Assembly: GCA_963827785.1 (NCBI GenBank)
Contig: CAWHCT010000017.1
Coordinates: forward strand, 1-45,492
DNA length: 45,492 nucleotides
Reading direction: 5' to 3'
Origin: Site-B1 sp963827785
Lineage (GTDB): Bacteria; Bacteroidota; Bacteroidia; Flavobacteriales; Flavobacteriaceae
The notes beneath the pieces are model-generated. The model did no database searches and was not told where the DNA came from. It saw only the letters and a list, made by a program, of their open reading frames with translations. Positions 1-7,799 of this stretch are shown here, one piece after another (the first letter of the stretch is position 1; every line of letters begins with the position of its first letter). A program made the translations under genes and the position numbers.

Positions 1-270
1 GATCCCAACATGGAAATGGAATGGGTTTCTAAAAATGATAATGTTGAAATTCAAACAATTGATAAAAACACGTCAAGTGAAGATTTAAAGACTATGAAGT
101 CAGATTTTAAATCAAAAAATATCGATTTTAATTACAGCAAGTTAAAACGTAATAAAGAAGGAAAAATAACACGTATTAAAATTTCGTTAAATGACAATGA
201 TGGAAATAAAAGTTCTTCTACTTTTGATAAAGGAGAAAGCGTTATCTCTCCAATTTTAATTGGAAAATAA
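1..270 (+). CDS. 3' end of a probable BlaR1/M56-type membrane peptidase gene (partial)
   Basis: The frame is open from the first base of the window, so the start lies upstream and only about 89 C-terminal codons are present. The visible tail holds a module of about 55 residues (DKNTSSEDLKTMKSDFKSKN followed by an IDFNYSKLKRN segment) that is closely matched by residues 41-98 of the next gene. From family knowledge, flavobacterial BlaR1-like M56 metallopeptidases often end in such a module, and a secreted relative often follows them; no peptidase motif is visible here, so the M56 label is inference. The next gene begins 35 nt downstream on the same strand, which suggests an operon. Confidence 0.5.
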   Translation, partial: DPNMEMEWVSKNDNVEIQTIDKNTSSEDLKTMKSDFKSKNIDFNYSKLKRNKEGKITRIKISLNDNDGNKSSSTFDKGESVISPILIGK

Positions 271-305
271 CAGAAAAATTTAATAATAAAATCAATTTAG
301 TAACA

Positions 306-1205
306 ATGAAGACACTAGGTAAATTTAAACTTATTTTAGGCTTATCTATCTTAACCATTGTGGGCCTGATATCACTCAACACTTATTCCACAAACAAAGG
401 AATAAAAAGTGTTTATCAAAAAGATGTCAATGTAAATATCACTGTTGACAGTGACACAACAGATGACGAGTTGGATGACATAAAAGACATGTTGAAAGAA
501 CATGGAATTACTGTAAAATTCAGTAATATAGAACGAAATGATGCAGGTGAGCTAACAAGCATTAAAATTGAATTAAAGGATGAAAATGGCAATACTGCTG
601 TAAGCCAAACATCCAGTAATATGCCAATTCAGACATTCTCTTTTGGTAAAAAGAGCGGCTCCTTGTATGTATCTCAGGGCAAAAGTCATTTTGGCAATTT
701 TGCTTTTTTTGGAGACGACATGGATTTTGATTTCAATTTTGATCACGATTCCATATTTAAAAATCGTTTTACTAAGTTGGACAGTTTAAGGTTTGGCAGT
801 ATGTTCATGTTTGATGATGAGAACAACGTTTTTTCCTTTAACGGAAAATCATTTGACATGGATGAACTAAGAGAAAAAATGGAAGATATGTTCATTTTTG
901 AAGAAGATGAAGATGGAGGTCAAAAAAGATTCATCTTTAAAGGCGGGAATGGCAATAATTTCTTTTTTGATGAGGATGGTGATAAATCTCCAGGAATGAA
1001 GAAACATCAAAAATTCCGATTTGTTGACAATCCAGAAACTGAAAAGTTAATTGTTATTGATGGTAAGGATTCCGATTTTAAAACATTGGATGATCTTGCC
1101 AAAAATGACAAGCTGGAAAGTGTAGATGTACTGAAATCTCAAACTGCCATGAGTATTTATGGCAACAAAGCTAAAGATGGAGCTATAATTGCTACAACTA
1201 AATAA
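306..1205 (+). CDS. Secreted or membrane-anchored acidic protein with BlaR1-tail module and TonB-plug-like C-terminus
   Basis: A 299-residue protein with an N-terminal hydrophobic segment (about residues 7-27) that acts as a signal or anchor, so it should be periplasmic or surface-facing. Residues 41-98 repeat the module at the end of the preceding gene. The middle (about 130-230) is rich in Asp, Glu and Phe. The last 30 residues (SVDVLKSQTAMSIYGNKAKD, then GAIIATTK) closely resemble the plug segment of SusC/TonB receptors, usually of the form 'VLK-A-YG--G-GVI-ITTK'. No enzymatic motif was recognised. It probably works with the upstream BlaR1-like gene, 35 nt away. A bidirectional terminator follows. 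The function is unknown; the module assignment rests on visible similarity. Confidence 0.75.
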   Translation: MKTLGKFKLILGLSILTIVGLISLNTYSTNKGIKSVYQKDVNVNITVDSDTTDDELDDIKDMLKEHGITVKFSNIERNDAGELTSIKIELKDENGNTAVSQTSSNMPIQTFSFGKKSGSLYVSQGKSHFGNFAFFGDDMDFDFNFDHDSIFKNRFTKLDSLRFGSMFMFDDENNVFSFNGKSFDMDELREKMEDMFIFEEDEDGGQKRFIFKGGNGNNFFFDEDGDKSPGMKKHQKFRFVDNPETEKLIVIDGKDSDFKTLDDLAKNDKLESVDVLKSQTAMSIYGNKAKDGAIIATTK

Positions 1206-1223
1206 AAGCATCAATCAAAAATG

Positions 1224-1256
1224 AAAAAGCCCAAACTTTACAGTTTGGGCTCTATT
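1224..1256. terminator. Bidirectional Rho-independent terminator
   Basis: A 9-bp perfect stem (1228-1236 with 1243-1251, arms AGCCCAAAC/GTTTGGGCT) with a 6-nt loop lies between two convergent genes. A-run 1224-1228 gives a U-tract on the minus-strand transcript, so it should end the endonuclease message well; the plus-strand U-tract is weaker. Confidence 0.8.
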
Positions 1257-1271
1257 GTGTTTTAATTTATC

Positions 1272-3230
1272 TTATTCAACAATAATTTTCTTTGTTGCCG
1301 ATCTGTTTTCAGTAGTAATTTTTAGTAAATACAATCCGTTTTCAATATTTAGATCTATATCTGAATCTCCTAAAACTTTCTTTTTCAGGACTTGCCTACC
1401 ATCAACAGAAAATAATTCTAATTCAGTTTCATCAAAAATTCCTTTTATAAATATCTTGTTACTGGTTGGATTTGGATACACATGAACATCTCTCGAATTT
1501 ACTTCTTCTGAGTCTAAAGACTGACTCCAAGCATCTCCAACACTATTGCCCCAAATAAATTCTACAAGATTTGGATGATCAATAAACGGATTTCTGTTAA
1601 ACTGCCAATTGTAGATTATATTATTTCTATTCATTTCAAAATCATCGGGAGGATCGTTCCTATGCCATTCCAAAATAGTTGCAAGATCACCTAACTGACC
1701 AACTACATAAGGATTCGGAGTTGGATCATCAACAACCTCAAGCCCGTTATATCTTACTGCTAAATACAACACACTACGAGCAACATCTCCTTTAAAACTT
1801 CCCAAATTTCCTGAAGGTCCATCATATTCACCATAATGCTGATTTCCTCTGGAACTATTCTCCGGTCCATCAGCTGCTCGTAAACCATGTGCATCAGAAT
1901 TGGCATGACGTAAGGAGTCTGCCTCGGTAGTCCAATATGTATTTATCCCATCAGGAATATCATCCAGATCAATACTGTCAAAACCACCTAAAGACCTTGG
2001 AAAGGTATGTTCTCTATTCCATGTTCCAACATTATTACTTGTTGTCTGATAATCTAATTTTGCTCTTCCTTGCTCTGTGTACACCAACCAGACCTGATTA
2101 CTGTTAGCGGGGTTCTGGTCTGCTTCTTTCAAAATATCTACAACATCGGCATAAGTTTGTGCTCTTACAATATTTGGATCTGCAATAATATCCTGCAAAG
2201 CCTGACGCAAATTAGTTCCGGATAAGCCTTCTAAACTATCATAATATCCAGCAGGCTCTGTGCTTTCAACAATTCCAAAAGTTGGGCTGATTGGAATTCC
2301 CCAAGAAGCAACTACAAAATCGTTATCGACTATTCGTGCCTCAACATCATTATTCAAAGCAAAATATGTAGATGGTAAAGTAGCTAAAGTGATTTCCATA
2401 ACCTCATCACCTTCATCATCCGGATCATCTATCAAAGTTATTGTGGTAGAAATTGTGTTAAAGCCATTTGGTATAGTAACAGAAGTCGAACCCGTAAAAT
2501 CGGAGGTATTAAAACCTCCATTATTCAATGAAAAGCTCAAATTCAAATCTTCCGTCACATTTGTTTCGGTAGTAAAAGTTATGTCAAATGTATCACCTTC
2601 GTTATACTGGATTTGATCAATTGAAATTAAAACTCCGTTTAAAACTACTCCACTGCCATCATTCAATTGCCTTGGTGTTGGGGTTGTCACAGTATAGGTG
2701 ACACCATCATTATTTAACTGGATAGAATTTGTATTGTTAGCTGCTCCTTCATTTATTTGCATACTTTCACCAAGTAGTGCCATTAAATCCGTATCATCAG
2801 GATCACTCGTATCATACATTAAGGCATCTATTAAGTTTGTTTGAGTTGCCAATGTTCCTTCAGGAAAGTCTGTGTCACTTGCCTGATAAATAGCGACTGC
2901 ATCTGGTCCATTCTGAATTAAATTAGGTGCAATAATTAGTTGGGGAAATGGTGAAACAGAAGTACTGCCTATCAGCAACAACCCATTGACATCGGTTGTA
3001 TAACCATCCAGATCAATAGCCAAATAACTTGAGTTTCCACCGTTATCTGATCCGTTAAAAAACACGACTACATAACCATCTAAGGAAAAATCTGGTGTAT
3101 CTGACTTTAATTCAACGAATTCTTTATCATCTATGCTCGGAGTATCACAGTCCAATTCATTGATGACAATTTGGCCAATACCCATTTGACTAAAAAAAAG
3201 CAGGCTTACCAAAACAAATAGATTTTTCAT
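1272..3230 (-). CDS. Secreted endonuclease I family protein with lamin-tail-like and Calx-beta-like domains and T9SS type A sorting domain
   Basis: A 652-residue extracellular nuclease of the endonuclease I family (Pfam Endonuclease_1), expected to cut DNA outside the cell. Domains in order: signal peptide 1-19; lamin-tail-like beta domain about 20-170; Calx-beta-like domain about 195-305; nuclease domain about 325-565 with the metal/catalytic motif NREHTFPRS at 405-413 and the following SDAHGLRAAD block at 445-454; C-terminal sorting domain 583-652, which opens with YPNPTSNKI and ends KKIIVE. The sorting domain directs export through T9SS and attachment to, or release from, the surface. It is single-gene, with a TAnnTTTG promoter element 14 nt upstream of its ATG and a terminator after it. 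The probable role is nutrient or phosphate scavenging, or biofilm DNA turnover; that role is inference. Confidence 0.92.
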   Translation of the reverse strand: MKNLFVLVSLLFFSQMGIGQIVINELDCDTPSIDDKEFVELKSDTPDFSLDGYVVVFFNGSDNGGNSSYLAIDLDGYTTDVNGLLLIGSTSVSPFPQLIIAPNLIQNGPDAVAIYQASDTDFPEGTLATQTNLIDALMYDTSDPDDTDLMALLGESMQINEGAANNTNSIQLNNDGVTYTVTTPTPRQLNDGSGVVLNGVLISIDQIQYNEGDTFDITFTTETNVTEDLNLSFSLNNGGFNTSDFTGSTSVTIPNGFNTISTTITLIDDPDDEGDEVMEITLATLPSTYFALNNDVEARIVDNDFVVASWGIPISPTFGIVESTEPAGYYDSLEGLSGTNLRQALQDIIADPNIVRAQTYADVVDILKEADQNPANSNQVWLVYTEQGRAKLDYQTTSNNVGTWNREHTFPRSLGGFDSIDLDDIPDGINTYWTTEADSLRHANSDAHGLRAADGPENSSRGNQHYGEYDGPSGNLGSFKGDVARSVLYLAVRYNGLEVVDDPTPNPYVVGQLGDLATILEWHRNDPPDDFEMNRNNIIYNWQFNRNPFIDHPNLVEFIWGNSVGDAWSQSLDSEEVNSRDVHVYPNPTSNKIFIKGIFDETELELFSVDGRQVLKKKVLGDSDIDLNIENGLYLLKITTENRSATKKIIVE

Positions 3231-3243
3231 TTATATTTTTTTA

Positions 3244-3251
3244 CAAATGTA
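3244..3251 (-). promoter_or_regulatory. -7 promoter element for the endonuclease gene
   Basis: TACATTTG on the minus strand matches the Bacteroidota -7 consensus TAnnTTTG and ends 14 nt from the ATG. No clear -33 TTG was found at the usual distance, so this is a half-site call. Confidence 0.5.
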
Positions 3252-3332
3252 TATATCTGCTAAGTATTCTTTGTATAAATAACTTTTAAACATGTGAATT
3301 TATAAACATGACTCACTGAAAATGTATTTTGT

Positions 3333-3340
3333 TACTTTTG
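3333..3340 (+). promoter_or_regulatory. -7 promoter element for the 50-residue gene
   Basis: TACTTTTG matches TAnnTTTG and ends 17 nt before the ATG at 3358. No convincing -33 element is visible. Confidence 0.5.
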
Positions 3341-3357
3341 TGTAAAGGTCAACCAAA

Positions 3358-3510
3358 ATGAAAAAGCAAGTATTTAAATTGTTAGCAAGGTTAAACAAAA
3401 CTCTCTTACCGAGTTACACTAAAAAAGGATTAGATCTAGGTAAGGCATCTAAACTACAGATGGCTATTTTTGGCTGGAGACTTTTTGTGACAAAAAGGGC
3501 TTTGGATTAA
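3358..3510 (+). CDS. Small basic conserved flavobacterial protein, often labelled 'SsrA-binding protein'
   Basis: A 50-residue ORF starting MKKQVFKLLARLNKTLLPSY and ending LFVTKRALD. I recognise the pattern (K/R-rich start, LLPSYTKK, LDLGKASK, IFGWR, C-terminal ALD) from a small family found widely in flavobacteria and usually annotated as an SsrA-binding protein. It is far shorter than SmpB (about 150 residues) and has no SmpB fold, so that label is doubtful. A TAnnTTTG element lies just upstream. The gene converges on apt and their stop codons overlap (3507-3510). The protein could be membrane-peripheral or nucleic-acid-binding; its function is unknown. Confidence 0.75.
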   Translation: MKKQVFKLLARLNKTLLPSYTKKGLDLGKASKLQMAIFGWRLFVTKRALD

Positions 3511-4022
3511 TAGGACACTATTGATTGAACATCATATCCATTTAATTTTTCTCTTCCTTTCAAGAATCCCAGTTCCATTATAAAATTGCATTGCACGATT
3601 TCTCCTCCCAACTTTTCTACCAACTTACAAACGGCTTGTGCAGTTCCTCCGGTGGCGAGAACATCGTCATGAATCAAAACTCGATCTCCTTTTTCTATGG
3701 CATCAATATGCATTTCAACGGTATCAGTCCCATATTCCAAATCGTAAGTTTGTGATATTGTTTTATAGGGTAACTTACCTGGTTTTCTGGCTAAAACAAA
3801 TCCTGCATTTAAACGTTTTGCCAACATTGTACCAAAAAGAAATCCACGCGATTCTATACCTATGACTTTATCAATTTTCCCATCAGGAACCATAGATTTC
3901 AAATCGGTTAAACACATGCTTAATCCATCATGATCTTGTAATAAAGGTGCAATGTCCTTAAATAAGACACCAGGCTTTGGAAAGTCAGGAATATCCCTAA
4001 TATATTTTTCAATTCTCTTCAT
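3507..4022 (-). CDS. apt: Adenine phosphoribosyltransferase
   Basis: A 171-residue cytosolic enzyme that joins adenine and PRPP to give AMP in purine salvage. Length and motifs are standard for the family: the N-terminal IRDIPDFPKPGVLFKDI block (8-24), GIESRGFLFG (55-64) and the PRPP-binding loop VLIHDDVLATGGTA (115-128). The ATG at 4022 gives the normal start. It is a single gene, divergent from tRNA-Arg, and overlaps the stop of the small gene at 3358-3510. Confidence 0.97.
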   Translation of the reverse strand: MKRIEKYIRDIPDFPKPGVLFKDIAPLLQDHDGLSMCLTDLKSMVPDGKIDKVIGIESRGFLFGTMLAKRLNAGFVLARKPGKLPYKTISQTYDLEYGTDTVEMHIDAIEKGDRVLIHDDVLATGGTAQAVCKLVEKLGGEIVQCNFIMELGFLKGREKLNGYDVQSIVSY

Positions 4023-4053
4023 GGATGTAAATTAATTAAATTTACGCTTTATT

Positions 4054-4083
4054 TTGTCATTGGACTAAAATAAAATATATTTG
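4054..4083 (+). promoter_or_regulatory. Housekeeping promoter of tRNA-Arg
   Basis: TTG at 4054-4056, 19 nt, then TATATTTG at 4076-4083 makes a full Bacteroidota sigma-A promoter. The mature tRNA begins 13 nt beyond the -7 box, so transcription would start a few bases before it. Confidence 0.8.
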
Positions 4084-4096
4084 CACCCACAAAAAA

Positions 4097-4170
4097 GGCC
4101 TCGTAGCATAACTGAATAGTGCACTTGATTACGGCTCAAGAGGTTGCAGGTTTGAATCCTGCCGAGGTCA
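4097..4170 (+). tRNA. tRNA-Arg (anticodon ACG)
   Basis: A complete cloverleaf: acceptor GGCCTCG/CGAGGTC with one G-U pair, D stem GCAT/GTGC, anticodon stem CTTGA/TCAAG around loop TTACGGC (anticodon ACG), T arm GCAGG-TTTGAAT-CCTGC, and discriminator A. A34 would be deaminated to inosine to read CGU/CGC/CGA. CCA is not fully encoded. It is flanked by its own promoter and a terminator, so it is a single-gene unit. Confidence 0.96.
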
Positions 4171-4177
4171 CAATATT

Positions 4178-4220
4178 AAAACTCATCTCATTAATTATAA
4201 TTGAAAGATGAGTTTTTTTT
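4178..4220 (+). terminator. Rho-independent terminator after tRNA-Arg
   Basis: Arms AAACTCATCT (4178-4187) and AGATGAGTTT (4206-4215) form a stem with an 18-nt loop, followed by an unbroken T run to 4220. It separates the tRNA from galE. Confidence 0.8.
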
Positions 4221-4235
4221 ATCTTAAAACTGAAC

Positions 4236-4243
4236 TATATTTG
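4236..4243 (+). promoter_or_regulatory. -7 promoter element for galE
   Basis: TATATTTG, an exact TAnnTTTG match, ends 23 nt before the galE ATG at 4267. No TTG at the usual 17-23 nt spacing was found. Confidence 0.55.
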
Positions 4244-4266
4244 AGTTTTTAACTGCAAAAAATAAA

Positions 4267-5286
4267 ATGAAAATACTCGTAACAGGCGGATTAGGTTTTA
4301 TTGGCTCACATGTGGCAGTAGAACTTCAACAAGAAGGCTTTGAAGTCGTAATAATTGATAATCTGTCCAATTCATCAGAAGATGTTTTAAAAGGCATCAC
4401 AGCTATAACAGGTAAAAAACCTTTATTCGAAAAATTCGATCTTAGGGAGAAACCATTAGTAGTCGACTTTTTTAAGAGACATCATGATGTAATTGGTGTT
4501 ATTCATTTTGCAGCCTCAAAAGCTGTTGGAGAAAGCGTAGACCTTCCATTATTATATTACGAAAACAATCTGAATACTCTGATTTACATCTTACAGGAAT
4601 TACAGAAAAAGGAGGCTTCTAATTTTATCTTTAGTTCTTCCTGTACGGTTTATGGACAAGCTGATACAATGCCAATTACTGAATCGGCTCCAATAAAACC
4701 AGCAGAATCACCTTACGGAAATACAAAACAAATTGGAGAAGAGATCATTATAGATACTTGCAAGGTATCATCAAATATTAATGCCATTGCCCTTAGATAC
4801 TTCAATCCAATTGGGGCTCATAAATCGGGAAAAATTGGAGAATTACCAATAGGCACACCACAAAATTTAGTGCCCTTCATTACACAGACAGGAATAGGAA
4901 TTAGAGAGCAGTTATCAGTTTTTGGAGATGATTATCCAACTGAAGACGGTACTTGCATAAGAGACTATATCCATGTTGTAGATTTGGCCAAAGCCCATGT
5001 AGCAGCGCTAAAAAGGCTAATAGAAGAAAAGAACGAATCGAATTTTGAAGTGTTTAATGTAGGTACTGGAAAAGGATCATCTGTACTTGAGGTAATTAAA
5101 GCCTTTGAAAAAGTATCAGGACAAAAACTTAATTATAAAATAGTCGGAAGACGACAAGGGGATATAATCTCAGCCTATGCAGATACCACAAAAGCCAATA
5201 CTGTTTTAGGGTGGAGAGCAAAATCTACTCTGGAAGATGCTTTGGCCTCTGCCTGGAAATGGGAGCAAGTTTGTCAAAAAAAATAA
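4267..5286 (+). CDS. galE: UDP-glucose 4-epimerase
   Basis: A 339-residue extended short-chain dehydrogenase that interconverts UDP-glucose and UDP-galactose with bound NAD. The N-terminal Rossmann motif VTGGLGFIGSH is at residues 5-15, the serine-rich catalytic segment FSSSCTVYG at 122-130, and the catalytic pair Tyr150/Lys154 lies in SPYGNTK. Length is normal for GalE. It supplies sugar nucleotides for surface polysaccharide and galactose use. It is monocistronic: a tRNA terminator lies upstream and a separate promoter precedes the next operon. A related epimerase specificity (such as UDP-GlcNAc) cannot be excluded by eye. Confidence 0.93.
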   Translation: MKILVTGGLGFIGSHVAVELQQEGFEVVIIDNLSNSSEDVLKGITAITGKKPLFEKFDLREKPLVVDFFKRHHDVIGVIHFAASKAVGESVDLPLLYYENNLNTLIYILQELQKKEASNFIFSSSCTVYGQADTMPITESAPIKPAESPYGNTKQIGEEIIIDTCKVSSNINAIALRYFNPIGAHKSGKIGELPIGTPQNLVPFITQTGIGIREQLSVFGDDYPTEDGTCIRDYIHVVDLAKAHVAALKRLIEEKNESNFEVFNVGTGKGSSVLEVIKAFEKVSGQKLNYKIVGRRQGDIISAYADTTKANTVLGWRAKSTLEDALASAWKWEQVCQKK

Positions 5287-5364
5287 CACAGGATCCAATC
5301 GGTTTTAAATTCGGAATAGAGCATATTGTGTAACATTTGTTACATTAATTATTATATATCGGAC

Positions 5365-5372
5365 TATATTTG
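5365..5372 (+). promoter_or_regulatory. -7 promoter element of the sulfur-transport operon
   Basis: TATATTTG matches TAnnTTTG and ends 15 nt before the chosen ATG at 5388. The in-frame TTG at 5370 lies inside this box, which argues against using it as a start codon. A TTTG at 5336-5339 sits 25 nt upstream, slightly too far for an ideal -33. Confidence 0.65.
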
Positions 5373-5387
5373 TACAAAGCACAAAGT

Positions 5388-5945
5388 ATGGATTACATTT
5401 TAAGCCCTTGGCCATGGTATGTTGCAGGACCTTTAATAGCTCTTTGCATGTACCTCATGTTCTATTTCGGTAAAAAATTTGGAGTATCTTCCAATTTAGA
5501 AACTTTATGTTCCATTGCAGGTGCAGGAAGATTAGTGGATTTTTTTAAATTTGACTGGAAGGCAAACAAATGGAATCTCAATTTTGTTGCCGGATTGATC
5601 ATTGGTGGTTTTATTGCCAGTCAATGGTTAGCTCCGGATCAATCCGTTGCCTTAAATCCCGATGTTATTAGTGACCTTTCACAAATTGGAATTCAAAATG
5701 CGGGTTCACAATATTTACCAGATGAAATATTCAGTTTGGATGCCTTATTCACCGTAAAAGGATTTTTAATCTTGTTAGTTGCCGGTCTTCTTGTTGGCTT
5801 TGGAGCCAGATACGCCGGTGGTTGTACATCCGGACATGGAATAGTAGGATTAAGTAATCTTTCTACGGAGTCCTTTATTGCGGTTGGCGGATTCTTTATT
5901 GGAGGGTTGATAATGACCTGGCTAATTTTACCTTATATCTTTTAA
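5388..5945 (+). CDS. YeeE/YedE family sulfur-transport membrane protein, first half
   Basis: A 185-residue inner-membrane protein with about four hydrophobic helices and the family signature GGCTSGHG (144-151, Cys146), plus a conserved Cys41 in LETLCSIAG. In the TsuA/YeeE family such cysteines relay thiosulfate or related sulfur through the membrane. Full-length YeeE carries two repeats in one chain; here they are split between this gene and the next, 10 nt downstream, so the two products probably pair. The ATG at 5388 was chosen over an upstream TTG because that TTG is inside the promoter -7 box and the protein aligns naturally from MDYILSPWPW. The exact substrate is unproven. Confidence 0.88.
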   Translation: MDYILSPWPWYVAGPLIALCMYLMFYFGKKFGVSSNLETLCSIAGAGRLVDFFKFDWKANKWNLNFVAGLIIGGFIASQWLAPDQSVALNPDVISDLSQIGIQNAGSQYLPDEIFSLDALFTVKGFLILLVAGLLVGFGARYAGGCTSGHGIVGLSNLSTESFIAVGGFFIGGLIMTWLILPYIF

Positions 5946-5955
5946 ATAATTCCCT

Positions 5956-6369
5956 ATGAAATATTTTAAGTTTTTATTGGTTGGTATTTTCTTCGGAATT
6001 ATTCTTTTTAAGGCTGAAGTAGTATCCTGGTTCAGGATTTATGAAATGTTTAAATTTGGATCTTTCCATATGTACGGTGTGATTGGATCGGCCGTTGTAA
6101 TTGGAATACCCATCATGTACTACTTTAAAAAAGAAAAGTTAAAGACCATTGAAGGAAACCCGGTTTATATTGAACCAAAAAAGAAAGGTTTTTCACGTAA
6201 TTTAATTGGTGGGATCATCTTTGGATTAGGATGGGCACTTGGTGGAGCATGTCCGGGACCTATGTTTGTATTGTTAGGAAAAGGAGTTATTGCTATTATA
6301 GTTGTTTTAATAGGTGCAACCTTAGGAGCTTTTTTATATCATGCCTTTAAACATAAATTACCTCACTAA
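5956..6369 (+). CDS. YeeE/YedE-type (DUF6691) sulfur-transport membrane protein, second half
   Basis: A 137-residue membrane protein with about four helices and the second YeeE-type signature GGACPGPMF (96-104, Cys99). It follows the first half by 10 nt, in the same operon. Together they rebuild the two-repeat architecture of a single-chain YeeE/TsuA transporter. From family knowledge, split pairs of this kind are common in flavobacteria and often sit with rhodanese or sulfur-dioxygenase genes; none is present here, only the DUF2892 protein that follows. Confidence 0.86.
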   Translation: MKYFKFLLVGIFFGIILFKAEVVSWFRIYEMFKFGSFHMYGVIGSAVVIGIPIMYYFKKEKLKTIEGNPVYIEPKKKGFSRNLIGGIIFGLGWALGGACPGPMFVLLGKGVIAIIVVLIGATLGAFLYHAFKHKLPH

Positions 6370-6396
6370 TCAATTAAACTCTCAAAAACTGGTATT

Positions 6397-6603
6397 ATGA
6401 AAAAAAATATGGGAAGTGCTGACAAAGGAATTAGAATTGTAGCAGCCATAGCTATAGCATTATTATACTATTTTGATGTAATTTCAGGAGCTTTGGCCTA
6501 TGTACTAATGGCTTTTGCAATAATATTCTTACTAACCAGTTTTATTAGCTTTTGTCCGTTATATACTATTTTCGGAATGAGCACATGTAAAACTAAAGAC
6601 TAG
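6397..6603 (+). CDS. DUF2892 (YgaP-like) small membrane protein
   Basis: A 68-residue protein with two hydrophobic helices (about 12-28 and 31-50) and two cysteines (Cys53 in SFCPLY, Cys64 near the end). It matches the DUF2892 family, which occurs free-standing or as the membrane tail of YgaP-type rhodaneses. It lies 27 nt after the second YeeE half and is probably co-transcribed, which supports a role in handling sulfane sulfur at the membrane. It ends 7 nt from the convergent clpS stop, with no clear terminator between them. Confidence 0.85.
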   Translation: MKKNMGSADKGIRIVAAIAIALLYYFDVISGALAYVLMAFAIIFLLTSFISFCPLYTIFGMSTCKTKD

Positions 6604-6610
6604 ATAAATC

Positions 6611-6886
6611 TTATACTATTTCTGCACTTAAACCCGCCTCTAATAGCTTAGAGCACCGAGGTTTTAGATCATCATAGGCACCTGTCTTTACAGTACATTT
6701 ACCTTTGTAATGTACCAGTAATGAACATTGTTCCGCCTGTTCTGAAGTATGTTCACAGGCATAAATTAGAGTATCTATAACATGATCGAAAGTATTGACA
6801 TCATCGTTATACAAAACAATTTCACTTAATTTTTTCTCCTTAGAATCGATTTTGACCTTTTCGGATAATTTTTCTTTAGAGCTCAT
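6611..6886 (-). CDS. clpS: ATP-dependent Clp protease adaptor ClpS
   Basis: A 91-residue cytosolic adaptor that delivers N-degron substrates to ClpAP-type protease. The family core IVLYNDDVNTFDHVID starts at about residue 23; the substrate-pocket residues of the N-D-D motif and a Cys/His-containing helix (about 48-60) are present. The N-terminal tail is charged and flexible, as usual. It follows prmA by 20 nt on the same strand and probably ends a tpiA-prmA-clpS unit common in flavobacteria. Confidence 0.93.
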   Translation of the reverse strand: MSSKEKLSEKVKIDSKEKKLSEIVLYNDDVNTFDHVIDTLIYACEHTSEQAEQCSLLVHYKGKCTVKTGAYDDLKPRCSKLLEAGLSAEIV

Positions 6887-6906
6887 TTTTAATTCTTTTT
6901 ACAATA

Positions 6907-7743
6907 CTAATATATAAATTTTAAGGAAACCCAATTATTTCTTTCCAGTTTTTCATCCAATTTTAACATATACCTGTTACATTCTTCCTCAAGAACAGGA
7001 ATATCCTCTTTATAAAATCCGCTCAAAAACAGCATACCATTTTTGTTTAAGCAAGATGCATATATTTTAATATCATTCAACAGAATGTTCCTGTTAATAT
7101 TGGCTATAATGATATCATATTTCTTATTTACAAGTAAACCGGCATCTCCTTCATGAACAGAAATATGATTACAATTATTTCTTTCAACATTTTCAAGACT
7201 GTTTAAATAACACCAATTGTCAATATCGATCGCATCTATTGGTTTTGCACCTTTCATTTCTGATAAAATCGCCAAAACCCCTGTTCCGCATCCCATATCA
7301 AGAACTGATTTATTTTTAAAATCATTTTTTAATATATGCCGGATCATCATGTGAGTAGTTTCGTGATGACCCGTTCCAAAACTCATTTTTGGCTCAATGA
7401 TAATATCATAAAGAGTATTTGGTTTTTCATGAAATGGCGCTCTAACAGAACAAAGATCATCTACAATTATGGGATTAAAATTCTTTTCCCATTCCTGATT
7501 CCAGTTGACCTGTTCGATCTCTTCAATTGTGTAACTGATAGAAAATTCTTCTGAGTTCAGGATTTGAATATCATCCAAAATGGCTGAGTTCCAATCCTGC
7601 TTTTGGATATAAGCTGTGACACCTTCTTCTGTTTCAATAAAACTTTCAAATCCGGCAAATCCCAGTTCAGCAATTAAAATTTCAACTGCCGGTTGTAAAG
7701 GATTTACTTTAAAATAGCAACCAATATATGTTGAATCACTCAT
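6907..7743 (-). CDS. prmA: Ribosomal protein L11 methyltransferase
   Basis: A 278-residue SAM-dependent enzyme that trimethylates ribosomal protein L11. The N-terminal substrate domain (1-95) is followed by the linker motif SFGTGHHETT (121-130), the SAM-binding loop VLDMGCGTGVLA (147-158) and the active-site segment ANINRNIL near 214-221. Length is typical of Bacteroidota PrmA. It lies upstream of clpS and downstream of tpiA, but 165 nt of repeat-bearing sequence separates it from tpiA, so it may have its own promoter. Confidence 0.95.
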   Translation of the reverse strand: MSDSTYIGCYFKVNPLQPAVEILIAELGFAGFESFIETEEGVTAYIQKQDWNSAILDDIQILNSEEFSISYTIEEIEQVNWNQEWEKNFNPIIVDDLCSVRAPFHEKPNTLYDIIIEPKMSFGTGHHETTHMMIRHILKNDFKNKSVLDMGCGTGVLAILSEMKGAKPIDAIDIDNWCYLNSLENVERNNCNHISVHEGDAGLLVNKKYDIIIANINRNILLNDIKIYASCLNKNGMLFLSGFYKEDIPVLEEECNRYMLKLDEKLERNNWVSLKFIY

Positions 7744-7799
7744 AAAATTGCATTAACGATTGAAGCAGACTGCACGCAGTGCAGGTGATTGTTGGAGCT

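Noticed and set aside
4097..4170. tRNA-Arg as an integration site for a mobile element
   Set aside because: No duplicated tRNA 3' end, integrase or island is visible beside it.
5370..5387. Upstream TTG start adding six residues to the first YeeE half
   Set aside because: The TTG is part of the TATATTTG promoter box, so it should not be in the mRNA; ATG 5388 fits better.
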